From contig NZ_FQTW01000003.1 in assembly GCF_900129035.1 (NCBI RefSeq), positions 219,649-283,648 of the forward strand: 64,000 nt of DNA, read 5' to 3'. Positions 56,688-64,000 of this stretch are shown one piece after another. Made by a program: the position numbers and the translations under genes. This DNA is from Psychroflexus salarius. Its GTDB lineage: Bacteria; Bacteroidota; Bacteroidia; Flavobacteriales; Flavobacteriaceae. The first letter of the stretch is position 1. Each line of letters starts with the position of its first letter. The notes beneath the pieces were generated by a model. That model was not told the DNA's origin. It did no database searches and saw only the letters and a list, made by a program, of their open reading frames with translations.

Positions 56688-58567
56688 TGTGTGGAATTTT
56701 CGGTTTTATTTCTAAACAATCATCTCAAGCTGAGCTCAAACAGACCACCAGTTGTTTAACTCAACGCGGTCCTGATGCTTCAGGCTATTATTATTCAAGC
56801 CCTGTAGGTTTAGGGCATCGCAGGCTTTCTATTATTGATTTGGAATCTGGTGCTCAACCCATGCATAGTGCCGATGGCCAGCAAGTCTTAGTGTTTAACG
56901 GAGAGATTTATAACTTCTTAAAAATTAAGCAGGAACTCCAAGATTTGAACTTTGAATTCACGACCACAAGTGATACCGAAGTGATTCTAAAAGCTTATCA
57001 GGCTTGGGGTTTTGAAGGCTGTTTAGAAAAGCTGGAAGGTATGTTTGCCTTTGCGCTTTGGGATTACAACATAAAAAAACTCTTGATAGCTCGAGATCGC
57101 TATGGAGAAAAACCATTGTATTACATAAAAAATGAAAAAGGAGTCTATTTTGCCTCGGAGTTAAAAGCTTTAAAACCCTTTGCCGATATAAAAGCCATCA
57201 GTAAAAAAGGCTTGAACTTATTTTTTAGCTTGTCATACATTCCAGCACCTTTTACAATTTATGAAAGTGTATCTAAGCTCGGGGCTGGAGAATACATGGT
57301 CGTTGATTTAGAAGAAAGAGTTTCCATAAACAACTATTATAATTTAAAAGCTGTGGTTAAGTCTGGGAGATCAAAACAAAACTCAGATTATGAGCAAGCC
57401 AAAGCTCAACTGCGTCAACTTTTATTTGAATCAATAGAAAAGCGAATGATTTCAGACGTTCCTTTAGGCTCGTTTTTAAGTGGTGGCATCGATTCCAGTA
57501 TTGTGTCTGCTATCATGGCAAAAGTGTCCAAGACACCTATTAAGACATTTTCTATTGGCTTCAAAGAAAAAGCCTATGATGAGAGTGAAAGGGCTGCCTT
57601 AGTTGCCAAACACATTGGCGCAGAGCATACGCTACATGTATTAGGACATGAAGATTTGTTAGCAGTCGTTGACGATACGCTCAACTATTTTGATGAACCC
57701 TTTGGTGATTCATCCGCCATCCCTTCGATGATGGTAGCCAAAAAAGCCAAAGAAAAGGTAACAGTCGTTCTGACGGGCGATTGTGCTGATGAGTTATTTG
57801 GAGGCTATGAAAAATACTTGGGTAAACATTATGCTGATAAGTACAAAACCTACCCTAAGGTGATGCAAAATATGTTGAAGTGGGGCGTTAATAAAATTCC
57901 ACACACCAACGCAACTAACCATACACTCAGAAAAATCAAGAAAGTCATCCAGTCAGCGGAGGTTTCACCCGAAGAACGCTATTTAAAATTAGCATCATTG
58001 GGCTTTTCACCTACGTATAAAAAGCAGCTCTTGACAAAAGAGTTGAATGCTGAGATTTCAGATGATATCCTCAGTCATTTTAAGAACTTAGGGGAACAAG
58101 ATGAGCTCTTGCAAACATTTTATAGTGATGTTAAATTAGTCTTGGAAGGCGATATGTTGACAAAAGTAGATCGAGCATGTATGATCAATTCCTTAGAAGC
58201 TCGTGTCCCTTTTTTAGATTCTAAAATTGTCAACTTTTCCTTTCAATTACCCCACGAGTTCAAAATCAAAGGCATCAACAAAAAACGAATTTTAAAAGAA
58301 ACTTTTGCTGACCTACTTCCTGAAGAAACAATGAGTTTCAGTAAAAAGGGCTTTGGAATTCCCATTCGTTTGTGGTTTCAGAATGAATTAAAATCAGAAT
58401 TACTAGAATTGCTAGAAGATTCATTCATTGAAGAGCAAAACTTGTTTAATAAAAATTATATCCATCAACTTATACAAGAACACATGTCGAATAAAGAGAA
58501 TCATTCGTCTAAATTATGGCAGTTGTTCACGTTTCAAAAATGGTATAAAAGTAATTTTAATGCGTAA
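56687..58567 (+). CDS. asnB: Asparagine synthase-like amidotransferase of the polysaccharide locus
   Basis: 626 residues, longer than the 524-residue housekeeping AsnB. MCGIFGF gives Cys2; glutaminase domain to about residue 200; SGGIDSSIVSAIM PP-loop and ARVPFLDSKIV in the synthetase domain. In polysaccharide loci such proteins amidate sugar carboxylates (for example uronic acids) rather than Asp. The ATG overlaps the previous stop. It overlaps the next gene by 8 bases. Confidence 0.88.
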   Translation: MCGIFGFISKQSSQAELKQTTSCLTQRGPDASGYYYSSPVGLGHRRLSIIDLESGAQPMHSADGQQVLVFNGEIYNFLKIKQELQDLNFEFTTTSDTEVILKAYQAWGFEGCLEKLEGMFAFALWDYNIKKLLIARDRYGEKPLYYIKNEKGVYFASELKALKPFADIKAISKKGLNLFFSLSYIPAPFTIYESVSKLGAGEYMVVDLEERVSINNYYNLKAVVKSGRSKQNSDYEQAKAQLRQLLFESIEKRMISDVPLGSFLSGGIDSSIVSAIMAKVSKTPIKTFSIGFKEKAYDESERAALVAKHIGAEHTLHVLGHEDLLAVVDDTLNYFDEPFGDSSAIPSMMVAKKAKEKVTVVLTGDCADELFGGYEKYLGKHYADKYKTYPKVMQNMLKWGVNKIPHTNATNHTLRKIKKVIQSAEVSPEERYLKLASLGFSPTYKKQLLTKELNAEISDDILSHFKNLGEQDELLQTFYSDVKLVLEGDMLTKVDRACMINSLEARVPFLDSKIVNFSFQLPHEFKIKGINKKRILKETFADLLPEETMSFSKKGFGIPIRLWFQNELKSELLELLEDSFIEEQNLFNKNYIHQLIQEHMSNKENHSSKLWQLFTFQKWYKSNFNA

Positions 58568-59684
58568 AAAACTTATTTTAGGGGTTACGGTAGGTGGTAG
58601 TTCTCGTTTATTAGATGGTCAGGCAAAATATTTTAAAGATCTTGGCTATGAAGTCTATTTAATATCTCAAGACCATTTCAAAGAACCTATTTTTTGTCAA
58701 AAAGAAGGCATAACGCATCTACCTGTAAAAAGTTTAATGGCCGATATTCATCCGCTAAAAGACATCAAAGCATTATTTCAAATTATCAAACATTTTAAAA
58801 AAGTAAAACCTGATATAGTAAATCTAGGCACACCTAAAATAGCCCTTTTAGGAATGTTGGCTGCTAAATTGTTAGGAGTCAAAAAGAGAGTATATACCTG
58901 TAGAGGTCATCGCTTTGAAACAGAAATGGGCTTTAAACGTAAAATACTCCTAATGATGGAAAAGCTCACAGTTTGGTGTGCACATGAGGTCATTTATGTA
59001 AGTAAATCATTAAAAGAAAAAGCCAAACAAAACGGATTAGAAAATCCAAAAAAATCGAATTTAATTGGCTTGGGGAGTAGTAATGGTGTAGATGTATCCG
59101 CATTTAACAGAGACGCAATTAGCGAGTCTGATAGAAATAAACTTATAGAAAAATATCAACTTCAAAATAAATTATGTATTGGCTTTGTTGGCCGAGTAAG
59201 TTTACACAAGGGCGCTTATGAATTGGTAGAAGTATTTGATAAGTTATATAAAAAGAATAAAGATATACGACTGATTATGATGGGGCATCGAAAATGTGAT
59301 CCTAAATTTGATGATTATATTCAGAACCATCAAGGTATTGTGTTGATTCCTTTTCAAGATAATGTGCCTTTGTATATGTCTTTATTTGATATTTTTGTCC
59401 TACCATCTTGGCGCGAAGGATTTCCGAATGTGCCTATTCAAGCGGCCGCTATGGGGTTACCTGTTGTGGTGAGTGATGCAACGGGCTGCGTAGATGCTGT
59501 AAATCTAAATGTAAATGGATATATATTTAAAACTAAAGACAAAACAAGTCTATACAACATGTTGAATCATCTTGTCTATAATCAAAAAGAAAGACAATTA
59601 CTTGGGGTAGAAGGTGAAAAATGGGCTCAGAATTTTAATCAATTAAATGTCTGGTCAGGTATAAATAAAATATACTCAAAGTAA
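58560..59684 (+). CDS. Glycosyltransferase, GT4 family
   Basis: 374 residues from ATG 58560; an upstream in-frame ATG at 58428 lies within asnB and lacks similarity to GT starts. KLILGVTVGGSSRLLDGQAKYF, GFVGRVSLHKGAYELVEVF and PSWREGFPNVPIQAAAMGLPVV (ExxxxxE) are the GT4 motifs. Overlaps asnB by 8 and the next gene by 1. Confidence 0.92.
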   Translation: MRKKLILGVTVGGSSRLLDGQAKYFKDLGYEVYLISQDHFKEPIFCQKEGITHLPVKSLMADIHPLKDIKALFQIIKHFKKVKPDIVNLGTPKIALLGMLAAKLLGVKKRVYTCRGHRFETEMGFKRKILLMMEKLTVWCAHEVIYVSKSLKEKAKQNGLENPKKSNLIGLGSSNGVDVSAFNRDAISESDRNKLIEKYQLQNKLCIGFVGRVSLHKGAYELVEVFDKLYKKNKDIRLIMMGHRKCDPKFDDYIQNHQGIVLIPFQDNVPLYMSLFDIFVLPSWREGFPNVPIQAAAMGLPVVVSDATGCVDAVNLNVNGYIFKTKDKTSLYNMLNHLVYNQKERQLLGVEGEKWAQNFNQLNVWSGINKIYSK

Positions 59685-60763
59685 TGCTTATATTTGGTGA
59701 TTTAGCTGTTCCAAATGAATTTCATTCAAATAAGTTACAAAGCTTTTTTGATAAAAATGAAGCTTTATTTAAGGGGAAAGCTAAAGTGTTTAACCTTGAG
59801 GGTTTGCTTTCAGATACCCGTTCAGAACTAGATACTGAGGTAGTAATATACAACCATAGTTCTGTTGTTGATGTATTGGCATCAAATCAAACTAAAGTAA
59901 CCTGTCTTGCGAATAATCATACCTTAGATATACCAAACAACTACGATAAAACACTTAAAAGTTTAAAGGCTAAGAATATACAAACAGTTGGTTCAACAGA
60001 TCAAAATTTGAATACTAAAAGTTCATGGGTTTCTTGGTGGGAAGATGGTAAACAAGTTTTTCTTCATAATTCCTGTTGGAGTTTTTTGCTTTATCATCAA
60101 AAAAATCCGGCAGACAGAGGTATCTATATTAATGAAATACAAGAAAATAAAATAATTCAGGAAGCGAAGAAGATTAAATCTAAGTATCCAGAATCTGTTT
60201 TAATAGCTTATTTTCATTGGAGTTTTGATCTTGAAGTATTACCATTTCCTTCTTACAGAAAGTTTAGTCATAAGCTTGTTGATGTCGGTGTAGATTTAGT
60301 TGTAGGTTGTCATTCGCATTGTATTCAACCAATTGAAAAATATAAGGGGAAAACAATTGCTTATGGGATTGGTAATTTTTATTTTCCTAACGGAACCTAT
60401 ATGAATGGAAAGGTTGTATTTCCTGAATGGTCACAATACTCACAAGTTATCGATTTTAACATAAAAACAAAAGAAATAAAAATTCACCACTTCAAAGGTG
60501 TAGGTATTAATAAAGAGTACAATTTAAAGTACCAAAGTTCTTATAGTCCAAATAACGTCAGGCAAAACCAAAATTTAAGTCATTTCACTGATAAAGAGTA
60601 TGCTAATTATTTTAAAATAAATAGAAGGAAATCCAAATTAATGCCTATTTTTTATGAATATGATAATAATTTAATCAATAAAATAAAATATACATACTTA
60701 ATCTATAGAGCTAAACTAGCAAGGAAACTTGCTGAAATTGGTCTCAGAAAATGGCAGAACTAA
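59684..60763 (+). CDS. CapA-like phosphoesterase, second copy
   Basis: 359 residues. FNLEGLLSD, CLANNHTLDIP, AYFHWSFDLEVLP and GCHSHCIQPIEKY match the CapA metal-site motifs with slight changes (FHW for HGG, HSH for HTH). Paralogue of the gene at 50785 but distant. ATG overlaps the previous stop (TAATG). Confidence 0.78.
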   Translation: MLIFGDLAVPNEFHSNKLQSFFDKNEALFKGKAKVFNLEGLLSDTRSELDTEVVIYNHSSVVDVLASNQTKVTCLANNHTLDIPNNYDKTLKSLKAKNIQTVGSTDQNLNTKSSWVSWWEDGKQVFLHNSCWSFLLYHQKNPADRGIYINEIQENKIIQEAKKIKSKYPESVLIAYFHWSFDLEVLPFPSYRKFSHKLVDVGVDLVVGCHSHCIQPIEKYKGKTIAYGIGNFYFPNGTYMNGKVVFPEWSQYSQVIDFNIKTKEIKIHHFKGVGINKEYNLKYQSSYSPNNVRQNQNLSHFTDKEYANYFKINRRKSKLMPIFYEYDNNLINKIKYTYLIYRAKLARKLAEIGLRKWQN

Positions 60764-60770
60764 TCAGAAA

Positions 60771-62054
60771 ATGAGAAACTATATTTTAAAATCTAAGGAT
60801 AAACTACTTAACAAAGGTCGTATTTTCTCTAAAGTTGAAGAGTTAAAAAGTTACTACAATTCGTCTAATTTTAATAACCATAAAAACGATAAACTTAATG
60901 CATTATTAAGATATGCAGTAACTAATTCAAGCTTTTATACATCTTACGCTAAATATAAAAATTTTGATGAGATACCCGTCTTAAAAAAAGAGCATATAAA
61001 GGAAAACTATGAAAAATTTATCTCAAAAAACTTTGAGAAATCAAAGTTATATACTGGAAGTACAAGTGGTTCAACAGGCTCGCCACTGAGGTTTTTTTAT
61101 AGTCAACAAAAAAAAGATATCAGGCAAGCGGAATTGATATTCTTTAATAAATGGGCTGGTTATGAAGTTGGTATGAAGCACGCTTTAAATGCGATAGGCT
61201 CATACAAAAGTAAGTTAAAACTATTCCTGCAGAATGAATATTTGATAGATCCTTCAAAAATTGACAAGCATTTTTTAATAGCTTTCAAAAAGATAATTGT
61301 TGATAAAAATGTTAAATTTTATATTGGCTATCCTTCAGTAATACGTGAAATTGCTTCATATTGTCAGCAACTTAAACTTACACCTAAAGATTTTAGATTA
61401 AAAGGAATAATCTCAACCGGTGAACCGCTAGATGAATATACAAGGGAATTAGCACAAAATATATTTGGTTGTAAAGTCTTAAGTAGATATTCTTCCCTAG
61501 AGTTTGGCGTACTAGCTCACGAATGCAGTGAAGAAAATAGCTTTCACCTTAATGATGTTGACTACCATATTGAAGTCTTTGACTTAGAAAAAGATATACC
61601 TTTAGAAAAACCTGGTGTAGGTCGTTTAATTATTACAGATTTATATAATTATGCATTTCCTCTTATTCGTTATGAAATAGGTGATTTAGCAGAAATTAGT
61701 AAATTAAACTGTAAATGCGGGAAAAATGGTAGAGTATTAAAATCATTAAATGGGAGAATTGTAGATAGTCTTATAGATTCAGAAGGCAGAAAACTATCAT
61801 ATGGTCATATCAATATGCTGATGTTTCCTTTTCAGGATAAAGTTGAAAGGTTTCAGTTTGTTCAAGAATCTTTAACAGAGATAAATCTAAAAATTCAAAC
61901 TAAAGCTAATCCAAACCAGTTTAATGATCTACGTAGCCATTTAATAAATGAGTTTGGTAAAAAAATTAAGCTACATATTAGTTTTGTTACTTTTATCGAT
62001 GCTTTTAAATCAGGAAAAAAGCCTTTTATAGTAAACAAGGTTTTAAAGAATTAA
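60771..62054 (+). CDS. Phenylacetate-CoA ligase-like (PaaK/CapK) adenylating enzyme
   Basis: 427 residues from ATG 60771; a longer start at 60729 lies within the CapA-like gene. AMP-binding signature TGSTSGSTGSPLRFF near residue 100, [26 protein letters not shown] and VDSLIDSEGRKLSYGH. CapK-like proteins occur in capsule loci with unknown acyl or amino-acid substrates; together with the ATP-grasp and AsnB genes they suggest modification of the glycan with an acyl or amino acid group. Function not defined. Confidence 0.82.
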   Translation: MRNYILKSKDKLLNKGRIFSKVEELKSYYNSSNFNNHKNDKLNALLRYAVTNSSFYTSYAKYKNFDEIPVLKKEHIKENYEKFISKNFEKSKLYTGSTSGSTGSPLRFFYSQQKKDIRQAELIFFNKWAGYEVGMKHALNAIGSYKSKLKLFLQNEYLIDPSKIDKHFLIAFKKIIVDKNVKFYIGYPSVIREIASYCQQLKLTPKDFRLKGIISTGEPLDEYTRELAQNIFGCKVLSRYSSLEFGVLAHECSEENSFHLNDVDYHIEVFDLEKDIPLEKPGVGRLIITDLYNYAFPLIRYEIGDLAEISKLNCKCGKNGRVLKSLNGRIVDSLIDSEGRKLSYGHINMLMFPFQDKVERFQFVQESLTEINLKIQTKANPNQFNDLRSHLINEFGKKIKLHISFVTFIDAFKSGKKPFIVNKVLKN

Positions 62055-62669
62055 ATGAAGAATTCTTATAAGAACATTTTAAAGCCTTTAATCGATTTTA
62101 CAGCAGCATTGTTAGGTGTATTGATATTGAGTCCTGTATTGTTGATTGTTGCAATTCTATTGACGCTCCAAAACAAAGGGACACCTTTCTTTTTTCAAAC
62201 ACGACCAGGCAAAGATCAAAAAGCTTTTCAAATCATCAAGTTCAAAACCATGACCGATGAAAAAGATAAAGACGGTAATTTGCTACCAGATGTGAAACGT
62301 ATAACCAGCTTAGGAAAAGTGATCCGTAAATTGTCTATCGATGAATTGCCACAACTGATCAATGTTTTGAAAGGAGACATGAGTTTAGTCGGCCCACGAC
62401 CATTATTATTTAAATATATTCCGTTGTTTTCCAAAACCCAATTGAGAAGACATGAAGTAAGGCCAGGCATTACAGGTTGGGCGCAAGTGAATGGAAGAAA
62501 TAGCATCAGCTGGACTAGAAAATTTGAATTGGATGTGGAATATGTCGATAGAATATCAATAGGTTTAGACATTAAAATATTATACTTAACAGTATTGAAA
62601 GTTGTAAAAAGCGAAGGCGTGAACCAATCAGAAGCCAGACCGATGCAACCTTTTGATGGAACGAATTAA
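62055..62669 (+). CDS. Undecaprenyl-phosphate sugar-1-phosphate transferase, PglC-like
   Basis: 204 residues with an N-terminal re-entrant helix (about 13-38), then KFKTMTDEKDKDGNLLPD, SIDELPQLINVLKGDMSLVGPRPLL and HEVRPGITGWAQVNGRN, the signatures of the single-domain PglC group. Starts repeat-unit synthesis by moving a sugar phosphate to undecaprenyl phosphate at the inner membrane. One base separates it from the PaaK-like gene and 3 bases from the PglD-like gene. Confidence 0.93.
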   Translation: MKNSYKNILKPLIDFTAALLGVLILSPVLLIVAILLTLQNKGTPFFFQTRPGKDQKAFQIIKFKTMTDEKDKDGNLLPDVKRITSLGKVIRKLSIDELPQLINVLKGDMSLVGPRPLLFKYIPLFSKTQLRRHEVRPGITGWAQVNGRNSISWTRKFELDVEYVDRISIGLDIKILYLTVLKVVKSEGVNQSEARPMQPFDGTN

Positions 62670-62672
62670 AAT

Positions 62673-63323
62673 ATGAAATCAGTACAAAATCAACTTATCA
62701 TCATAGGCGCAGGTAGTGTGGGAGGACATATCGCTTCCAATCTAAACCTATATTTTAAAGAAGATATTGAAGTTTTATTTTTAGACGATGATAAGTCTAA
62801 AATAGGACGAAATTTTTGTGATGCAAAAGTGGTTGGTAATATCAATACAATTACAAAATATCCAAAAGATATAATGGTTGTTGTTGGAATTGCCTTTCCG
62901 AAAATAAAAAGAAAAATCATTTCGAAATTAATAACTAAAGGCTACAATAATTTCCCAAGCTTAATTTCAACAAAAGCATGGATTTCAAATAATGTGAAAA
63001 TAGGAAAAGGGGTTATAATTTACCCAGGTTGTACGATTAATTATGCAACCCAAATTGATGACTATGTTGTGATGAATATGAATTGTGCAATAGGCCATAA
63101 TTGCATAATAGGCAAATTTGCTAGTTTGTCTCCTAGTGTTAGCTTAGGTGGCTTTACAGTTATTAAAGAGAATGTCGAGCTAGGTATAGGTAGTCAAACT
63201 TTGCAAAATTTGACCATAGGGACAAATTCAATCATCGGTGCAGGATCTGCAGTCACAAAATCAATACCACCCAATTGCACCGCCGTAGGCATTCCCGCAA
63301 AACCCATTAAGTATCATAATTAA
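62673..63323 (+). CDS. Sugar N-acetyltransferase, PglD-like
   Basis: 216 residues. N-terminal Rossmann-like GAGSVGGHIASNL and a C-terminal left-handed beta-helix (IGKGVIIYPGCTINY, NCAIGHNCIIGKFASLSPSVSLGG) with a catalytic His in NCAIGHNC. In the C. jejuni pathway PglD acetylates UDP-4-amino sugars before PglC. The usual aminotransferase (PglE) and dehydratase are absent in this window; the next feature is an IS end. Last gene of the locus. Confidence 0.88.
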   Translation: MKSVQNQLIIIGAGSVGGHIASNLNLYFKEDIEVLFLDDDKSKIGRNFCDAKVVGNINTITKYPKDIMVVVGIAFPKIKRKIISKLITKGYNNFPSLISTKAWISNNVKIGKGVIIYPGCTINYATQIDDYVVMNMNCAIGHNCIIGKFASLSPSVSLGGFTVIKENVELGIGSQTLQNLTIGTNSIIGAGSAVTKSIPPNCTAVGIPAKPIKYHN

Positions 63324-63905
63324 GCAGTCAATAAATAAAACAAAACACGCCTCCTCACCACAGGGATTTTTTATACCCATCAAAAACGAATACCGAGTTG
63401 CATTCAATTTATTTTAGCTCAAATGAAGTCAAGATTTAATAAGGTATTTGAACACAACAAAACCATGAACAGATAATACATCATAGGCAACGATTCACGA
63501 CTCACTACTATTCCACTACACCATTACACGAATAATCGAAACCACAAATAGCCGAATAACCGACTCACGACTCACTGAGAACAGACAACCGACAACACCT
63601 CTTCAACACCAGTCAACCAGTTACCTACAACCGAGATCTACCACTATACTACTATTCCACTACACCATTACACGAATAATCGAATCAACAAATAGCCGAA
63701 TAACCGACTCACAAATCACGACTCACTGAAAACAGAAAACCGATAACTGTTAACAGAAAACGACTCACGCTTCACCATTCACGCTTCACAATTCACTATT
63801 CACTGAAAACCGTTAACAGACAACGATTCACGACTCACGCTTCACCATTCACGCTTCACTACTATTCCACTACACCATTACACTAATAAGTAAAAAAGCG
63901 CCTAA
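63324..63905. repeat. Gene-free 580-base stretch of low-complexity repeats right of the locus
   Basis: No convincing gene. From about 63440 the sequence is built of words such as CGACTCACGACTCACT, CACGCTTCACCATTCACG and GAAAACCGTTAACAG. A longer unit ACTATTCCACTACACCATTA followed by CAC[GT]AATAA recurs three times (near 63507, 63650 and 63860). Some CACTATTCAC words are the reverse complement of words in the left spacer at 37924-37975. A short ACCAGTCAACCAGT pair at about 63608 echoes the octamer arrays. Confidence 0.75.
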
Positions 63906-64000
63906 TGTCACTCCCTGATATAGGTTGACCGTTTTAAACCCATTTTAAAGATGATAAAAAGCGGAAAGCGTTTAGGGCCCCGAAAGATTTATTCAGAAGA
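63906..64000 (+). mobile_element. Left end of an IS3-family-like insertion sequence (cut by window edge)
   Basis: TGTCACTCCCTGATATAGG begins a stretch typical of an IS3-family terminal inverted repeat (TG end). It leads 45 bases later to ATG 63951, a frame reading MIKSGKRLGPRKIYSE that runs off the window. The KRxx..RKIYSEE-type start is that of IS3 OrfA transposases. The right end is not visible, so the element type is by resemblance only. Confidence 0.6.

Noticed and set aside
58428..58559. Long N-terminal extension of the GT4 gene inside asnB
   Set aside because: The extension overlaps 130 bases of asnB and has no family similarity; MRKKLILGVTVGG at 58560 is the usual GT4 start.
36084..58567. 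Two asnB genes as recent duplicates
   Set aside because: They differ in length (524 and 626 residues) and in most residues outside the motifs, so they are not a recent duplication.
63440..63885. CRISPR or attachment site at the right border
   Set aside because: Repeated words vary in length and spacing and are interleaved; no regular repeat-spacer order and no integrase seen.

Overview
The window looks like a chromosomal segment of a low-GC marine-type Bacteroidetes, most likely family Flavobacteriaceae. The evidence is AT-rich sequence, almost no Shine-Dalgarno sites, several upstream boxes of the Bacteroidetes form TAnnTTTG, lipoproteins with a Cys lipobox, and family members typical of that clade (DUF3109, HupE/UreJ-like, dCMP deaminase of ComEB type, fused dipeptide ABC ATPase, Mrp antiporter, FdtA/B/C sugar genes). 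Genus is not resolved.

Layout. 1-13.2 kb is mostly housekeeping: a truncated MscS channel, metG, an LD-carboxypeptidase, a YraN-type nuclease-like protein, tRNA-Ala(GGC) plus a damaged second copy, HupE-like protein, dCMP deaminase, a C-terminal processing protease, MarC protein, and class I ribonucleotide reductase (nrdB-nrdA, with a DnaA-box-like tandem repeat upstream). 13.3-19.7 kb is an accessory island of small lipoproteins and secreted or membrane proteins. It holds a 171-bp duplicated promoter/leader, a 508-codon lipoprotein gene broken by one in-frame stop, two orphan C-terminal fragments that look like toxin tails (one with HExxH), each followed directly by a small gene, and a 408-bp direct repeat. 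I read it as a decaying polymorphic-toxin/immunity cassette array; this is inference. 19.9-37.7 kb is housekeeping again: dgt-like hydrolase (+); an eleven-gene minus-strand run mrpABCDEFG-bioF-exoA-ompA-like-yyaL-like; a Crp-like regulator and a DJ-1/PfpI protein; a fused ABC ATPase; and an Lrp/AsnC regulator divergent from asnB.

38.3-63.3 kb is one long plus-strand surface-polysaccharide locus. It contains a UDP-HexNAc 4-epimerase, an FdtA/FdtA/FdtC/FdtB set for a dTDP-3-acetamido-3,6-dideoxyhexose, a Wzx flippase, an EpsG-like polymerase, seven or so glycosyltransferases, two tandem DDWG polysaccharide-deacetylase-like proteins, two CapA-like phosphoesterases, an ATP-grasp enzyme, an FkbM methyltransferase, a second AsnB, a PaaK/CapK-like adenylating enzyme, and a terminal PglC-like sugar-phosphate transferase with a PglD-like acetyltransferase. 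Most genes overlap by 1-30 bases, so the locus is probably one or a few transcripts. Near its start sits a small insertion: a four-helix-bundle gene, an AAA ATPase, and a truncated second four-helix gene, bordered by 8-bp NAACCAGT repeat arrays. Low-complexity repeats flank the locus on both sides, and the window ends inside the left end of an apparent IS3-family element.
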